The notes beneath the pieces were generated by a model that made no database searches, had not been told where the DNA came from, and saw nothing but the letters and a program-made list of their open reading frames with translations. This document shows, piece after piece, positions 11,603 to 23,436 of a stretch of DNA of 64,000 bases; position 1 is the stretch's first letter; each line of letters opens with the position of its first letter. The translations under genes were made by a program, and so were the position numbers. Source of the stretch: Paramacrobiotus metropolitanus (Eukaryota > Tardigrada > Eutardigrada > Parachela > Macrobiotidae); the NCBI RefSeq assembly GCF_019649055.1, contig NW_026570302.1, positions 248,001-312,000 on the forward strand. The letters run 5' to 3'.

Positions 11603-12030
11603 TTCATGTTTTTCCCCTCGAAAATCCGATACGACTATTATTTCATGTTGTCTTCGGCAGTATAATGTGGTTACGCCCAAACAGCTGTTTGGGCCCTGCC
11701 TATGCCGATTCCACTTGGAGGCGATATATTGGCCCCATTGGCTCAGTGGTAGAGCATTAGTCTCGTAAACTAAGGGTCCTGGGTTCAATTCCCAGATGGG
11801 GCTAGTTTTTTTGTTTTTTTAGCGTTTAAATTTCAATAACAATTTGATTAGTGTACGGTACATCCGCGCAGGCTGATCTGATCTACGTACGTATCTGATT
11901 TCTAATGGCTTTGCTGAACAAATGAACTTGGCAGCGTGAGTCTGTTCACGTTTTTCCCCTCGAAAATTCGATTCGACCATCATTTTATTTTGTCTTCGGC
12001 AGGATTATGTGCGTTATGCTCAAACAGCTG
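11603..12030 (+). repeat. Direct repeat pair flanking the tRNA gene
   Basis: Segments 11603-11686 and 11943-12030 are diverged direct copies. Shared anchors are TTTTTCCCCTCGAAAAT, TGTCTTCGGCAG and CAAACAGCTG. They lie on either side of the tRNA-Thr gene. They could be remains of a local duplication or of flanking terminal repeats; I cannot assign them to a known element. Confidence 0.5.
11732..11803 (+). tRNA. tRNA-Thr (anticodon CGU)
   Basis: The 72-nt cloverleaf is complete. Acceptor GCCCCAT pairs with ATGGGGC (11796-11802) with discriminator T. The D arm contains TGGCTCAGTGG (Pol III A box). The anticodon stem TTAGT/ACTAA holds loop CTCGTAA with anticodon CGT at 11764-11766. The T arm CTGGG/CCCAG holds TTCAATT (B box GGTTCAATTCC). 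A T-run at 11806-11812 serves as Pol III terminator. No intron. It decodes ACG. Confidence 0.93.
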
Positions 12031-13570
12031 CAGCCCAAAACACAAACAACAAATCATAAGTTCACTGATCATACAGCCTGGGAAACAAAAGAGCTACTCA
12101 ACATTACGGGATAAACTAAACAAACTCTAGCTTTGATTTTTAAAAAAATGACAGAAATGTCAAATACTCATAACACTACAGTATGCTGGATTGTGTACCA
12201 TACGTGAGAAAACAAGCGCTGGGGAATCAATAAAACCACTTTATTTGTCATAGCCAGACCGGACGGATAGGTCGGACCAGTTTCTCTACCAACGCTGAAA
12301 CACCATAGGCATTCACTCTGTATTATTTGCGTCCCTCACAATAGCTGAATCCACCAGATCCATGAGAAAATACATCGCCACGCCGGACAGCTTGCTCAAG
12401 TCGATCCCTTTTAAACTATCGAGGCACCATTTCTTCCCGCGATAATGCAACCAGGGACGAGGATCAATCGTGTGCGTCTCACATAAAACCTGCAAAACGC
12501 TAAAATTAATATTAAATGGACTCATTGAACCTGGCTACAGCTGCGGTATCCTGGCAGTCTACACCAGCACGCTTATACACGGTTTCACCGACCTTGCAAA
12601 CCATTCTGATACGCTCTTCGCCGGTTAGTGCAGCGAACCATTCGGACACCATTCCCAGTTGCTCGTCGCTTGGTGCAGGCAAACTGAACTCGAAGGCAGC
12701 CCACATTCGACTTTCGAAGCTGTCATTTAGCGCTAGCAGCGGCGTGGTGATGCGAACAGGACGATCCTTACGATGACATTCTTCGAAGTCTCCGTGACCA
12801 GTGTCCAGAAACACCGACGAGTAGGTTAGCCGAAGCGCAGCGCACGGAAGACTACGGCATCGGTCGGCAAAATCATCCAGATAGACTTTGAAACGATCGC
12901 CGTGGCTGACCAGAAATTCCGGGTTGACCTGGTGCAGCTTACACTGATGCTCGTCAGTGAAACAGTAGGAACCGATTTGTAAGTTGAAGCGGAACCACAC
13001 GAAATTGATCGACGATATCTGGATGAATGGTTTGCGAGCTGTTACATACTGAATCATGTCCAACACCTTTATGGCATAGAAATTATCGTAACTCCCATAT
13101 TTGTCGCATCGCTTAACCACGATGATGCGTTTCGTGGATGCCGTCAGCAGGGCACAGATTGATGCTACGATGCGATCTGATTTTCCAGGTTGTTATTCCC
13201 GGAAAGTTTAATTATAAGATTGGACGTCAGCATAAGCGAGTCCATGGTGTCGTCCCACGCTGTGCAGACGAGACGCAGCATGGTCTGCGTCAGCGTATCG
13301 AGCTGGGAGAACACTTCCAACCATAACTCCATAGGCAACCACTTGAAATCACCCGCGCTATCCCAATCCAGACAGATGCAGAGTGCATGGCCATAATTCG
13401 TGGCAGATTCGCACCCAGCCGAAATAAAAATCTGCGAATCTTCAGCAGCCAGAAATAAGTATGTGAGAAAATGCAAGTTACAGCAGCAGCTGTAACAGCA
13501 GTTATTAAGTTAATTAACAGCAGGAAACACGTCCATCGGGAGGGAAATTTAGGGGGCGGGGACTGGATTC

Positions 13571-13605
13571 ACTCAAACAGGTGGAGTGCACCACCTGTTT
13601 GAGTG
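13571..13605. repeat. Perfect hairpin next to the MITE end
   Basis: A 15-bp stem (CACTCAAACAGGTGG with its exact complement) closes a loop of about 6 nt. The right arm overlaps the left end of the MITE-like insert in FF4 intron 1. Confidence 0.6.
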
Positions 13606-13978
13606 AAATCGAGTTACCTCCCGAATAGTGCCCGGTTATAATTTAAATTCGCCCAACCATTTGTCAGATATATCAGTAGATATGACAGATAATTCTTAAG
13701 GTTTATTTTATTTGTTGTCTTGTAGAGATTTATCAATGCAAGACACAAGGTTGATCCGGGCAAGAGTATTTCTTTCATAATTTTGCGGAATATTATACTC
13801 AAAGATTTAAGTCGGTTTTTGTCTTTCAGATGCTGCAACCTTTTAAGAGAAACAGTGAAATATGTTAACGGCAGCAATATCTGTACTGCAAAAAGATTAC
13901 TCAGGTTATTTTAAGAATTAGTCTGAATTATTATAACTGAGAGCTATCTGGAGGGTAATTCGGTTTCACTCAAAACAG
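13596..13978. mobile_element. MITE-like insert in FF4 intron 1
   Basis: Left end TGTTTGAGTGAAATCGAGTT... (13596-13622) and right end (13950-13978) form terminal inverted repeats of about 27 bp with a few mismatches. The interior is AT-rich and has no coding capacity. The insert accounts for most of the extra length of intron 1 compared with the sister genes FF2 and FF7. Target duplication not resolved. Confidence 0.6.
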
Positions 13979-15078
13979 ATGCAGTGCATTCGATATTCTT
14001 GCCTTTGTATTCCTCTTAACGATTCATGATCACAGACGGGTTGATGGCTGCACTCGATGTACCGCAAATATTCACCCTCGCTATCCACCAACGAAATCGG
14101 CCAGTCGCTCAACACATCCAAACCCCAACCGCCACTCAACAATCGACGTAATTCCAACGCAGAAATGTGACAAAATTCTTTCGCGAATGGCACGGTGTAC
14201 TTTTTGAACGTGCCTTCAGTAACCCGCTGCGGCAGGCTGCCCCGCCGACAGGGCTCATCCACAGGACTTAACCAAGGAAACTCTGGCAAAGGCGACAGTT
14301 CAACAGCTCTCCACCAACTACTCGGCACTCTCCAGCGGATTCGTTCGATCGGGACGATATCAGCGCGAGTTAAATCAGTCCCCCAATGGATTACAGCTAT
14401 ATTACACGAGTCAGGCAATAATCGATCACTTGCAAGGCCGATCATTTCCCCAGGAAACCACGTCCACGGTGAAGTGGGTGTTTCGCGCATCAGGACCTCC
14501 ACGGGGACAATTTCGCCGACTGTATTAAATGTTAGGGTGGTGTCTTCTTTGCATAACCACCTTGACCCTTCTGTAAGAAAAACGTCGCTACCATATGGAA
14601 AGAACTGGCGTCGTTGGCTGGGGCAGAGAAAGTCAACGAAGAACCCGTCATGAGACACATCTACCACGCGTCCATGGCGTACCAGTCCGCAGGGGTCCAG
14701 GACATCGACGCTGCTTGGTTGGTAGATTCCGCAAGACATGGCGACAGCGTAAATCACCTGCGATAATAAAGATGCACTAGTGAGAAGGCAAGAACAGCAA
14801 GCGTACTAGGTACTACAAAGCGATAAATCAACGGTATTTCAATAGTCTTAATTTATGGTACACTGTACTCCGGTACTCCACTGAACCTGATCGGCTCTGC
14901 CAGTGTCTCCAACCTCGAAGCGTGAGTTGGTGTAGCTTGTGGAAAGTTGTACCGTACATGGGTTTTGCAGCTTTTGCTGGCTCTTCACAGTACGTACATT
15001 AGACTGATGCCAGCCAAAGAGAACAGCCAGCGAGACATTGGACCAGACAGACTGACAGAGTGCGAGTGAACGCTCACA

Positions 15079-15792
15079 TCGGGCCCGCGCTCACGCTCGG
15101 ACTTGGACTACTAAAACTTGGACTTCACTTGGACTCTAAAACTTGGACTTCATTTGAACTCTAAAACTCCGACTTCATTTGGACTCTCATACTCCGACTT
15201 CACTTGGACTCTACAACTTGGACTTTATGACTTAGACTTGGAATTAGGCGTTTCTTATGTTTCTTATGTTTCTTAGGCGTTTCAGAATACCAAAGAATAC
15301 CTAGATAGCCTAAGAAATGTTAGTAACCTCAGAAACCTCAGAACACCCAACAAACCTCAGAAACCTAAGAAAACCAAAGAAGTCTCAGAAACCTAAGAAA
15401 CCTGAGAAACCTAAGAAACCTATGAACACCTAAGAAACCGAAAAAGCCTAAGAAAGCTAAGAAACCTGAGAAACCTAAGAAAACATGAAGAAACGTAAGA
15501 AGACAGGAGAAACGCCTAAATCTAAGTCTAAGTCATAAAGTCAGAGTTTAAGAGTCCGCAATACTAGTTAGAAACTTAGAATGCGCATTAGATTGACGAT
15601 AAAATGGCGGACAAATCACAAGCACGCAAACACAACCAGTTGTTTGTCGTGTTAAGCTGACAGTTTCAACTTTCTACCGATGTGAGGGCCCGCGCTCAAG
15701 CTCGGACTTGGACTACTAAAACTTGGACTTGGACTTCACTTGGACTCTAAAACTCGGACTTCACTTGGACTCTAAAAACTCGGACTTCACTT
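15079..15792. repeat. CTTGGACTCTAAAA arrays around a foldback
   Basis: Arrays of about 20-bp units (ACTTGGACTCTAAAACTTGG and variants) occupy about 15100-15236 and 15695-15792. Each is introduced by GGGCCCGCGCTCA.GCTCGG. Between them, 15209-15255 and 15508-15556 are inverted copies of one another. They enclose a CCTAAGAAAC-type simple repeat, the reverse complement of the TTTCTTAGG repeat found elsewhere in the window. Confidence 0.6.
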
Positions 15793-15831
15793 GTGCGTTT
15801 TTATTCCCATAATTACATAAATTCGCAGAAC

Positions 15832-16594
15832 ATGTCTTGCGGAATCTTCCAACCGACCAGCGTCGATGCCCTGGACCAGAACGGCTTGGTTCGCCACGGA
15901 CGAGTTGTTGATGTCGCTGATAGCGGGTTTTTCGTCGATCTGCTGTATCCCAGCGCACGATGCCACTTCTCGTACGGAAGCGACGTTTTCCTGACCCAAA
16001 AATGAAGATGGATGGATAGAGAAATCGTCGATCTAACTGGTCAGCAAGGGGCCGAAAGTAATCTCGTCGATGTCCTGATGCGCGAATCATCTACTTCACC
16101 ATGAACATGGTTTCCTGCGGAGATGGTCGATCTGGCGCACTATGTTTTGCCCGAATGGTACGAAGCAGCTGTAGTTCAGTGGGGCGACGATTTGACTCGC
16201 ATGTATATCGTGTCTGCTTCCTGTTCGGGTTTGGATACTGTGAGTGAATTCAAGCAAATACCGAAGGAGTTATGGTTGAAGGTGTTTTCCCAACTGGACA
16301 TGCCGACGCAAACTAAGCTGCGTGCGGTTTGCTCAGTGTGGAACGATAAATCTGAACCTTATGATTGGCAACGTCAAGAAAGAGAATGTAGATCGGATCG
16401 TTTATTTCATGTTATCATCCATTTTTGCCCGTTTGATAGCATCCACAAAACGTATCATCGTGGTTGATCGAGATGAGAAGTTCAACCGGTATCATATGTT
16501 GGATATTTTTGACATGATCAAGTGTGTGGCAGCGCGCAACCCGCGGATTCACCTCAAATCGATCCAGTTAGTGGGCTTCGGGTCAGCTTTTTAA
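15832..16594 (+). pseudogene. FF5: truncated, rearranged FF paralogue
   Basis: Starts MSCGIFQPTSVDAL and encodes the first Tudor-like barrel up to GSDVFLTQK, then a stop (16003-16005). The second barrel resumes at VDVLMRES and has a stop in the PWTWFP motif (16102-16104). The remaining barrel joins without an intron to the F-box part of exon 2 (IPKELWLKVFSQLDMPTQTKLRAV). After the F-box the frame shifts again, then DRIVYFMLSSIFARL... runs to a stop at 16592. Intron 1, the KH0-like segment and exon 3 are missing. The sequence groups with FF2, FF4 and FF7. Upstream lie the CTTGGACT arrays. Confidence 0.8.
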
Positions 16595-17423
16595 TCGGCA
16601 CCGCTGCTATAACGGCAACCACATTCATTACGCTGCATCAGCTCGACTTGGCGGATGCTGAACTATCAAAGATGACGACGGCATCAATTTGGCACAAATA
16701 CTCGTACCAAACGTATGAGCACACTTGAAATGTTTCATTTCAAATGTGAAAATCTTTAGTTGAGCTTTGAAAGAATTCCAGTTTGCCACTGTCTCTTGAT
16801 TTTTGTACAAAACACTTACAATTAGAAACAAACAAAAACTTAGCCATTGCGATGAAATTCAGACTGCCAATTGGCAGCACCGTCAGCCAGTTCAACATGT
16901 TCAGACAGTTCAGTGGGTGCTGAATGGGAGCATACCGCGCATCCAATGGTTATTAGTTACTTATTATGTAGAGTTTTAGTAGAGTATGTAGAGTTTTAGC
17001 AGGAAACAGTAGTTTAAGTGTCTTATTGCAAAGCAAGTGTAAAGTGTCGAACAGCCAGTATTGCATTGCGTTTCTTACTTGTATGTGTACAAATCACGCA
17101 TACATCTATACAAGTAAGCAAAAGTAGGCCGGGCTAGCCAATGGCAATTGCGAAAACGTCTTAGTTGTATGCATGTATGTGTACAGAGATCAATTGCACC
17201 ATCTTCGTAGAGATGCCTTGTCCTGATCGACACGAACACGTTGCTGCCAAAAGGGAAGAATCGTGCCTGTGTTACGCGCTAGTGTGTTACGCGTCTTACT
17301 CTGCCAGTATTACACGTTTTCGTTAGTCTCCATTCTATTTAGTTTTTATCCCGCCGCGCCACTGCTTGCTTATTTGACAAGATTGTCGGTAGCAGTCTGT
17401 CACGCATCTACAAGACCGCAACT

Positions 17424-19315
17424 ATGCCCAACGGAATCCATCCATCCAACACAGTGGATATTGTGGACGATGACGGTCTGGTTCAGTACGGACGCGTGGT
17501 GGACCTAGGCCCGAACGGTGTCTACGTGGGTTTTTGTTTGCCCACCGAACAACGCCGATTCTTCCCTTTTGGCAGCAACGTGTTCGTGTCGATCAGGACA
17601 ACGCATCTCTACGAAGATGGTGCAATTGATCTCTTCGCCAAACGACCTTCAATTTTGCCCGTGGAAGTGTTGATGCGTGAGACTGTCTCCAGTCCTTGGA
17701 TGTGGTTTCCCGCTGAAATGATCAACCTGACGCAGGGCAAAAGGCACGGATGGCACGATACGGCCATAGTAAAGTGGGGTGAAGATTTCAGTCGTACGGA
17801 TATCGTTCCTGTTGCCCGTATCCTACGGCGAACCCCGAAGAACTGGACCCGGGTTAACACTCGACAGGGTAAAGATCCTGAAGGTCCGCACTTGAGTCAT
17901 TTTGTGGAACGCGTTGACCGAGATTCCTTCGTTCGACGCGCTGTGGTGTTGCCGAAAAATTTGATTACGGTGTCGGTTAGAGAATTGCGCAGGATGCTGA
18001 ACAGCGACCAGTGGTACTGTCATGAATTAAATGAATGCGGAATCTATTTCGTGGAGGTCATGGACGGGTCTCTGTGGTATATTAAGCGTCGATTTTGGGG
18101 CAAATGGTCCGGCGAGACAAAACATGTAAGTGAGAATTCTTAATTATTTTTATTATTTCTCGGTGGTCCTGACACTTCCAATCTCCCGATTTTTGCAGGA
18201 GATTGAAAGGTTCCATATTATGATCATTGAACTCCTAATCTGCATGATGGGAACACCAAGCTCATCATCTGCGGAGCAGGGCGTTATGGGCGGCATTAGT
18301 GTGCTGCCGGTGGAGTTATGGCTGGAAGTGTTTTCACATCTGGACACGCTAACACAGAATGCCCTGCGCGTGGTGTGCACAGCTTGGAATTCCATCTTGC
18401 AATCGCCATTGCTTACTTCTGACATTATTACGACTTCTAACGAGCTGAACGACTTCATTCTGGCAGCCCCTGTTTTTAAGTGTTTTGGTCCATCCACACG
18501 CTGCATCATTCTGACTGCCGGGGCCAAACAATGGCGCGGTAGGATGAGCGACTTTTGCAAAGTGTCCGATATGATACAATATATGGCGCAGAACTCCGCA
18601 GGCCTCCACTTGACTGCGCTCTGTCTGGTGCGCCTTCCATGCCGCTTATTCGTGACGGAAAATTATGAGACGATGCCGTGGTATAGGTGCACGCTACACC
18701 GCACTAACGCACCATTAACCGGTGCTCGGGAGGTACTTGTAAACTTGTACGACATGCATTTACGGGATTTCCTTGCCGTGTGCTGCCGTCTTCCGTGTGA
18801 TGTGCTCCAGTTAATCGAGTGCCCCGTTACATTGTCGGTTGACTATTCGGACAATTTTCCCCAGTTGGAAATCAGCATTACCCGGATGCCATTGAAAATA
18901 AAAGGCGATTTCGCCAGCACGATGTGGGCAGCTTTGGAAGCCGGGCTGCCGGTGCCCAGTGAAGGCCAGCTGCGTACACTGAACAACTTCCTGACACGGC
19001 TTGCTGATCCGCAGAATGGCAGTCTTTGGGTTAGCCAAGCTACCTGCAAGGTGAAAACAGTGATAATCAGTAGCGGTCGAAGGATCTGATATGTATTACA
19101 GAGCATGGTCAGTGCTACTGCTTGAAAGCTACGATAGCAAGGTACATTACTTTTTTCAGATTTTGTGTGCGATGCAGACAGCTGACCCGCGCCCTTCGTT
19201 GAATTACCGCGGGAAGGAATGGTGCGTGGATGGGTTGAGTGAGTTGGAAGTTAACAAGTTATCGCGCATTGCCCTGCATTTTCTTATTGAGTGGGCGGCG
19301 TGCATGGAAAAATAG
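17424..19315 (+). CDS. FF6: FMRP-like Tudor-KH0 / F-box protein, intact
   Basis: Exons: 17424-18125, 18199-19050 and 19160-19315, 569 residues. Intron 1 is 73 bp (GTAAGT to TTTTTGCAG) and intron 2 is 109 bp (GTGAAA to TTTTTTCAG). Exon 1 starts MPNGIHPSNTVDIV. Barrel 1 reads VQYGRVVDLGPNGVYVGF, barrel 2 PVEVLMRETVSSPWMWFP and DIVPVARILRR, and the KH0-like part SFVRRAVVLPKNL...RELRRML ending in SLWYIKRRF. Exon 2 has the F-box LPVELWLEVFSHLDTLTQNALRVV..AW. Exon 3 reads ILCAMQTADPRPSLNYRGKEWC and ends in MEK. One of the cleanest copies. Confidence 0.85.
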
Positions 19316-21247
19316 CGTAACAACGAACGGTTTCTTCACCGGGGATGAAACGCTTACGGGATCGGGGACATTTTTGATGTGTAATCGTTGCTGAACCATA
19401 TGATCTAATTATGTAAACTGAATATTATGCACAGCTGAGATCTTGATTATATTTTCTAACACTGGCATTAAATAGATATTTGTAGACGTCGATGCCTTAC
19501 GATGTTTTTCTTAAGAACAAACATTCGTTGTGATGTAAATTAAAGTTTCAAATCAATCAGCCATTCTGAATGTTAGTACGTGGCACTACCTGCTATGATT
19601 GATTTAAGTACATCTGTACCACATTCAAGAAAAGTAAGCCTACCCTAAATTTCTGTCGTTTATTCCCGGTACCATTTTAAGGCAAAACCATTTTACTGAT
19701 TAGGGCAGCCTGTTTTCCTGTTTGGCCAGCCTGTTTCACGCTAGAGAAACCGGTATCAGCGGAAATATGTGCAAGTATAACATTTGGTGTTCTTATTTAT
19801 TGACTGGCCCTCTAACTACTGATTTTTTGCCTGACCTTATTGTCGTTTTCAAGAGAATATCTGCATAGGTACAAGAATTCGGAATACATGCATGCATCCA
19901 CTTGTAATCAATGCGATCAGTTTAGTACAAACAGAAACCATAAACATGTTCTTGCCACTCTTCACAATAGCGAGTAATCACGAAACTAATCAACTGTCGC
20001 GGAATCGGAACGGCCGCGACGCCCGAAAACGGGCAACGGTAGAAGCAACAAAAGCACGAAGCCGAGTGCGAGTGTTTTGTTGGGGAAGCAACCAAGAACA
20101 ACCAAAACCAACGATGAACGACTGCCGCATGAAACTTTAATATCGGCGGTAACGCCGATATATATATGAACAACCAGATGCCCGGAGGGGCAGAAACAGA
20201 GAAACGAACCGAAGAACATAGAAACCCACAGAAACACACATATCACGAGGTGTGCTCGTGACACAACAACACAATGGGTAATGGTATATACTGTAACGCT
20301 GATTTAAGCTGTTTGAAATTTCGTCCCTGCGAAAGTCCTCATTAGTAGTAGAGGAGTTTGGAATACCTGCACGATTAGGGCTGCGATGAACAGCTGGTTA
20401 GCCGTAGCTCGCAACGCTACTGATATCACAGTCTGAACGCAAACGGCTATAAATTTAGCCGGCTGTTCATCGCAGCCTAATCGTGCAGGGTATGTTCACA
20501 GCACCCAAATGTCCTCGTATACTTAATCGAATTTCATGGCTTTATTTCACAAGCTTTATAGTCAAGTCCTGTATTAATAAATAGAGCAATATTTTCACAT
20601 ACTTGATTGTCGGTGATAGATTACGAAAATGGTAAAGTGACTAACGGTGGTACGCCATACAGCAGTTACAATTGACGGTGAAAATTATAAAGAGGAAAGG
20701 TCAGATAGAACGGCGAGGTTGTGACGGCGGCAAAGGTAAAGGTGAAGTAGGCAAAGTAAAAAAGCAGAGGTGAGGTAATGCCAGCTGTAATCTCGGTCGA
20801 CCCGCGTTATACCGTTTGAACGTCACAAGAGTTAATGTCAGAGATTCACTTTCTGTTTACTGATGGCTCTTGACAACGTGCATTTGATCTAAGAAACCAC
20901 TTTTGTTCCCCATGGGAAACTACTGCTATTTTTGTCAGATTGATGAGAAATTACTTGGCTGGAAAGTTCTGTTACGTAACCTTCGTACTCTAATCAATCA
21001 GCCCCGGAAACATGGCGCCAGTCTACACTGGATAAACGGAGCCAAAAGAATTGCCTTGTTTTCACCGTCAACAACAAAGACAACACAAATATCAAAACTA
21101 TTAGCCTTAAAAATCTACGCTGGATTTGCATAGCAAACGCGAAAAACAAGAGCTGGTGAATTATCAATACCGTTGGCGGCCAGACGTCGACCGTACGAGC
21201 ACCTGTGAAAAGTGTTCCTTTAACACTGCCGCAGCCTCAGAAGGCAT
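19316..21247. other. Intergenic between FF6 and FF7
   Basis: No exon of the family and no RNA gene. The open frames at 19922-20264 have no recognisable domain. A short hairpin (ATATCGGCG..CGCCGATAT) lies near 20141-20161. A MITE-like hairpin is at 20366-20489 and a dispersed-repeat copy near 20690-20800. The stretch just right of FF7 (20995-21180) is a diverged copy of the 3' flank of FF2 and FF4. Confidence 0.4.
20366..20489. mobile_element. Short MITE-like hairpin (about 124 bp)
   Basis: Inverted arms CCTGCACGATTAG...TGCGATGAACAGC (20366-20400) and its near-exact complement (20458-20489) surround about 60 bp. TA occurs directly outside each end, as expected for a TA-targeting element. No coding capacity. 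Confidence 0.5.
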
Positions 21248-23145
21248 TCACTCAATAAAATTTGTGTCCCTCTCAGAAGCTGATTCCATTAGATCGATGA
21301 GAAAGTACATCGCTATGCCGGACAGCTTTTTCAACTCGATGCCTTTCAAACCATCAAGGCACCATTTCTTTCCGCGGTAATGCAACCAAGGACGCGGATC
21401 AATCGTTTGTGCCTCACATAAAACCTGCAGAGAATACGTAGAAAATAAATCAACTGCATTTTTGAACAATCCAAACCCGCACACTTATTCACCGACCCTG
21501 CAAACCGTCTTAATCCATTCTTCGCTGGTTAGTGCTGCGAACCATTCGTACACCATTCCCAGCTGATCTTCGCTCGGTAACGGCAAACTGACTTCAAAGG
21601 CTTCCCACGCTAAATTTTCAAAGTTGTCATCTAGCGACAGCTGCGGTGTGTTAATGCGAACCAGTCGATCTTGACGACGGTAATCTTCGAAGATCCCCTG
21701 GCCAGTTTCCACAAACACCGACGAGTTGGTTAACCGCAACACAGGGCATGGCATACTACGGCATCGATCGGCAAAATCATTAAGGTAGACTTCGAAACGA
21801 TGGTCGTAGCTAACCAGATCTGTCGGATTGATCTGATGCAGTTTACACTTGTCAGTTTGACAGGACCGGCCAGTTCGCAGGTTCAGCCGGAAGCGCACAA
21901 AATTAATTGACGTCAATTCGATGAACGGATTGCGCGCTACTACATACTGAATCATCTCCAACACCTTTAAGACATAGAAAGTATCGTCACTCCCGTAATT
22001 CTTCCATCGGTTAACCACAATGATGCGCTCTGTGGATGCCGTCAACCGGGCAAAGATGGGTGCCAGCATGAAATAAACGACTCGATCGTAGTGTTGCAGG
22101 TTGTTGTTCTCGAAGAGCTTAATTATAAGGTTGGGAGTCAACACGTACGAGTCCATCATATCGTTCCACGCTGAGCAAACTGCGCGCAGTTTAATCTGCA
22201 TCAGTGTATCCAAATGGGAGAACACTTCCAGCCATAATTTTTCGGCATCCATCTTAAATCATTCGCGGCGTCCAAATTCGAATAGAATGCAGAGTGCTTT
22301 GCAATGAAGTGCCGAAGATTTGTACCCAACCGAAACAAGAATTCGCGAACCTTCTGCAACCAAATGCCATACAACGCTAGCTACAAAGCTACAAAGAATC
22401 AACTGGAAACATGCGCCTGTCTTACCGATTCAGGATTACAGACAGGCTGATGCTTGTATTCGATGTACAACAAACGTGCATTCTTGATATCCACAAACGA
22501 AATCGGCCAGTCGCTCAACACGTCAAAACCCCAAGCACCACCTAACAAACGACGCAACTCCACCGTGGAGATGTGACAGAATTCTTTCGGGAATGGTACG
22601 CTGCACTTTCTGAACGTGTTTTCGGTAACCCGCTGCGGCAGGCTGCCCCGCTTACTGGGATAATCCACAGGATCTGACCAAAGAAAGTCCGACAAGGGTG
22701 ACCATTTAACCGCTGTCCACCAACCGCTCGGCACTCTCCAGCGGATGCGCTCGATCGGTACGATATCAGCATGAATGAAATTAGGACCCCAATGAACCAC
22801 AGCTATATTATACGAGTCAGGCAACAATGGAACACTTGCAAGACCCATAATTTTCCCAGGAAACCATGTCCACGGTGAAGTGAGTGATTCGCGAATCAAG
22901 ACCTCAACGAGGACAGTTTCGCCTACTGTAGCGCTGGTGAGAGTGAAGTCATCTTTGCATAGCCACCTTGAACGTTCTGTGAGGAAAACGTCGCTATTAA
23001 ATGCAAAGAACTGGCGCCGCTGACTGGAGCAGAGGAAGTCGACGAAGAATCCGTTGCAAGACACATCGATTACGCGTCCATGGCGCACCAGTCCGCAAGG
23101 CTCCAGGACATCGACGCTGGTCGGCTGATAAATTCCGCATGACAT
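21248..23145 (-). pseudogene. FF7: FF2-type gene with a single 1-nt deletion
   Basis: Exons: 22426-23145 (MSCGIYQPTSVDVLEPCG), 21497-22353 and 21248-21424. Intron 1 is 72 bp (GTAAG to TTGCAG) and intron 2 is 72 bp. Exons 1 and 3 are fully open and splice sites are present. Exon 2 is 857 nt where FF2 has 858. One base is missing just before the F-box, in the run CATAATTTTTCGGCATCC near 22230-22240, so the lead peptide (REFLFRLGTNL) and the F-box (LWLEVFSHLDTLMQIKLRAV) lie in different frames. An internal ATG at 22252 opens the F-box frame. This is either a very young pseudogene or a homopolymer error in the assembly; a corrected base would give a complete gene. Confidence 0.75.
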
Positions 23146-23436
23146 GGCTGCAGGGTAGAATAGCTAGGACAGCAAACCAGAAAGTTCGAGAACAAAGAAA
23201 TCGAGAATATTTGACAAATATTCTCAGTAGTGTCCTCGGTAGTGTAATTACACTCAGTAGTGTAAGGTACAGTATATATGGCTTGTACCTTGTAGTGATT
23301 GTACTCCTGAAAAAGCTGAATATCTTAATGCTTATGCAAACAAACCACGTCTGAAAAATGGGCTTTTATGGCGGATGTCAGTTTAATAGGCATATTCGTG
23401 TGGGGCTCTGATACACTTTCTATAGCTAAAACTTCC

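Larger units (their letters stand above)
12313..14739 (-). pseudogene. FF4: broken paralogue of FF2 with MITE in intron 1
   Basis: Exon 1 is 14021-14739 and nearly identical to FF2 over most of its length. Exon 2 is about 12593-13442 and exon 3 is 12313-12489. Lesions compared with FF2: the exon 1 donor TCG|GTAAG reads TCGTTAAG, which removes or shifts the splice site; the exon 2 acceptor CAG|AAG reads CTG|AAG; and a deletion near 13165-13180 in exon 2 shifts the frame just after the F-box. The gap between exons 1 and 2 is about 580 bp against 66 bp in FF2, because of an inserted MITE-like element. Exon 3 is intact. A functional product is unlikely. Confidence 0.82.

Noticed and set aside
19922-20264. 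Two overlapping minus-strand frames with hydrophobic, Cys/Phe-rich sequence
   Set aside because: No domain, no splice or start context, and low-complexity composition. No paralogue elsewhere in the window.
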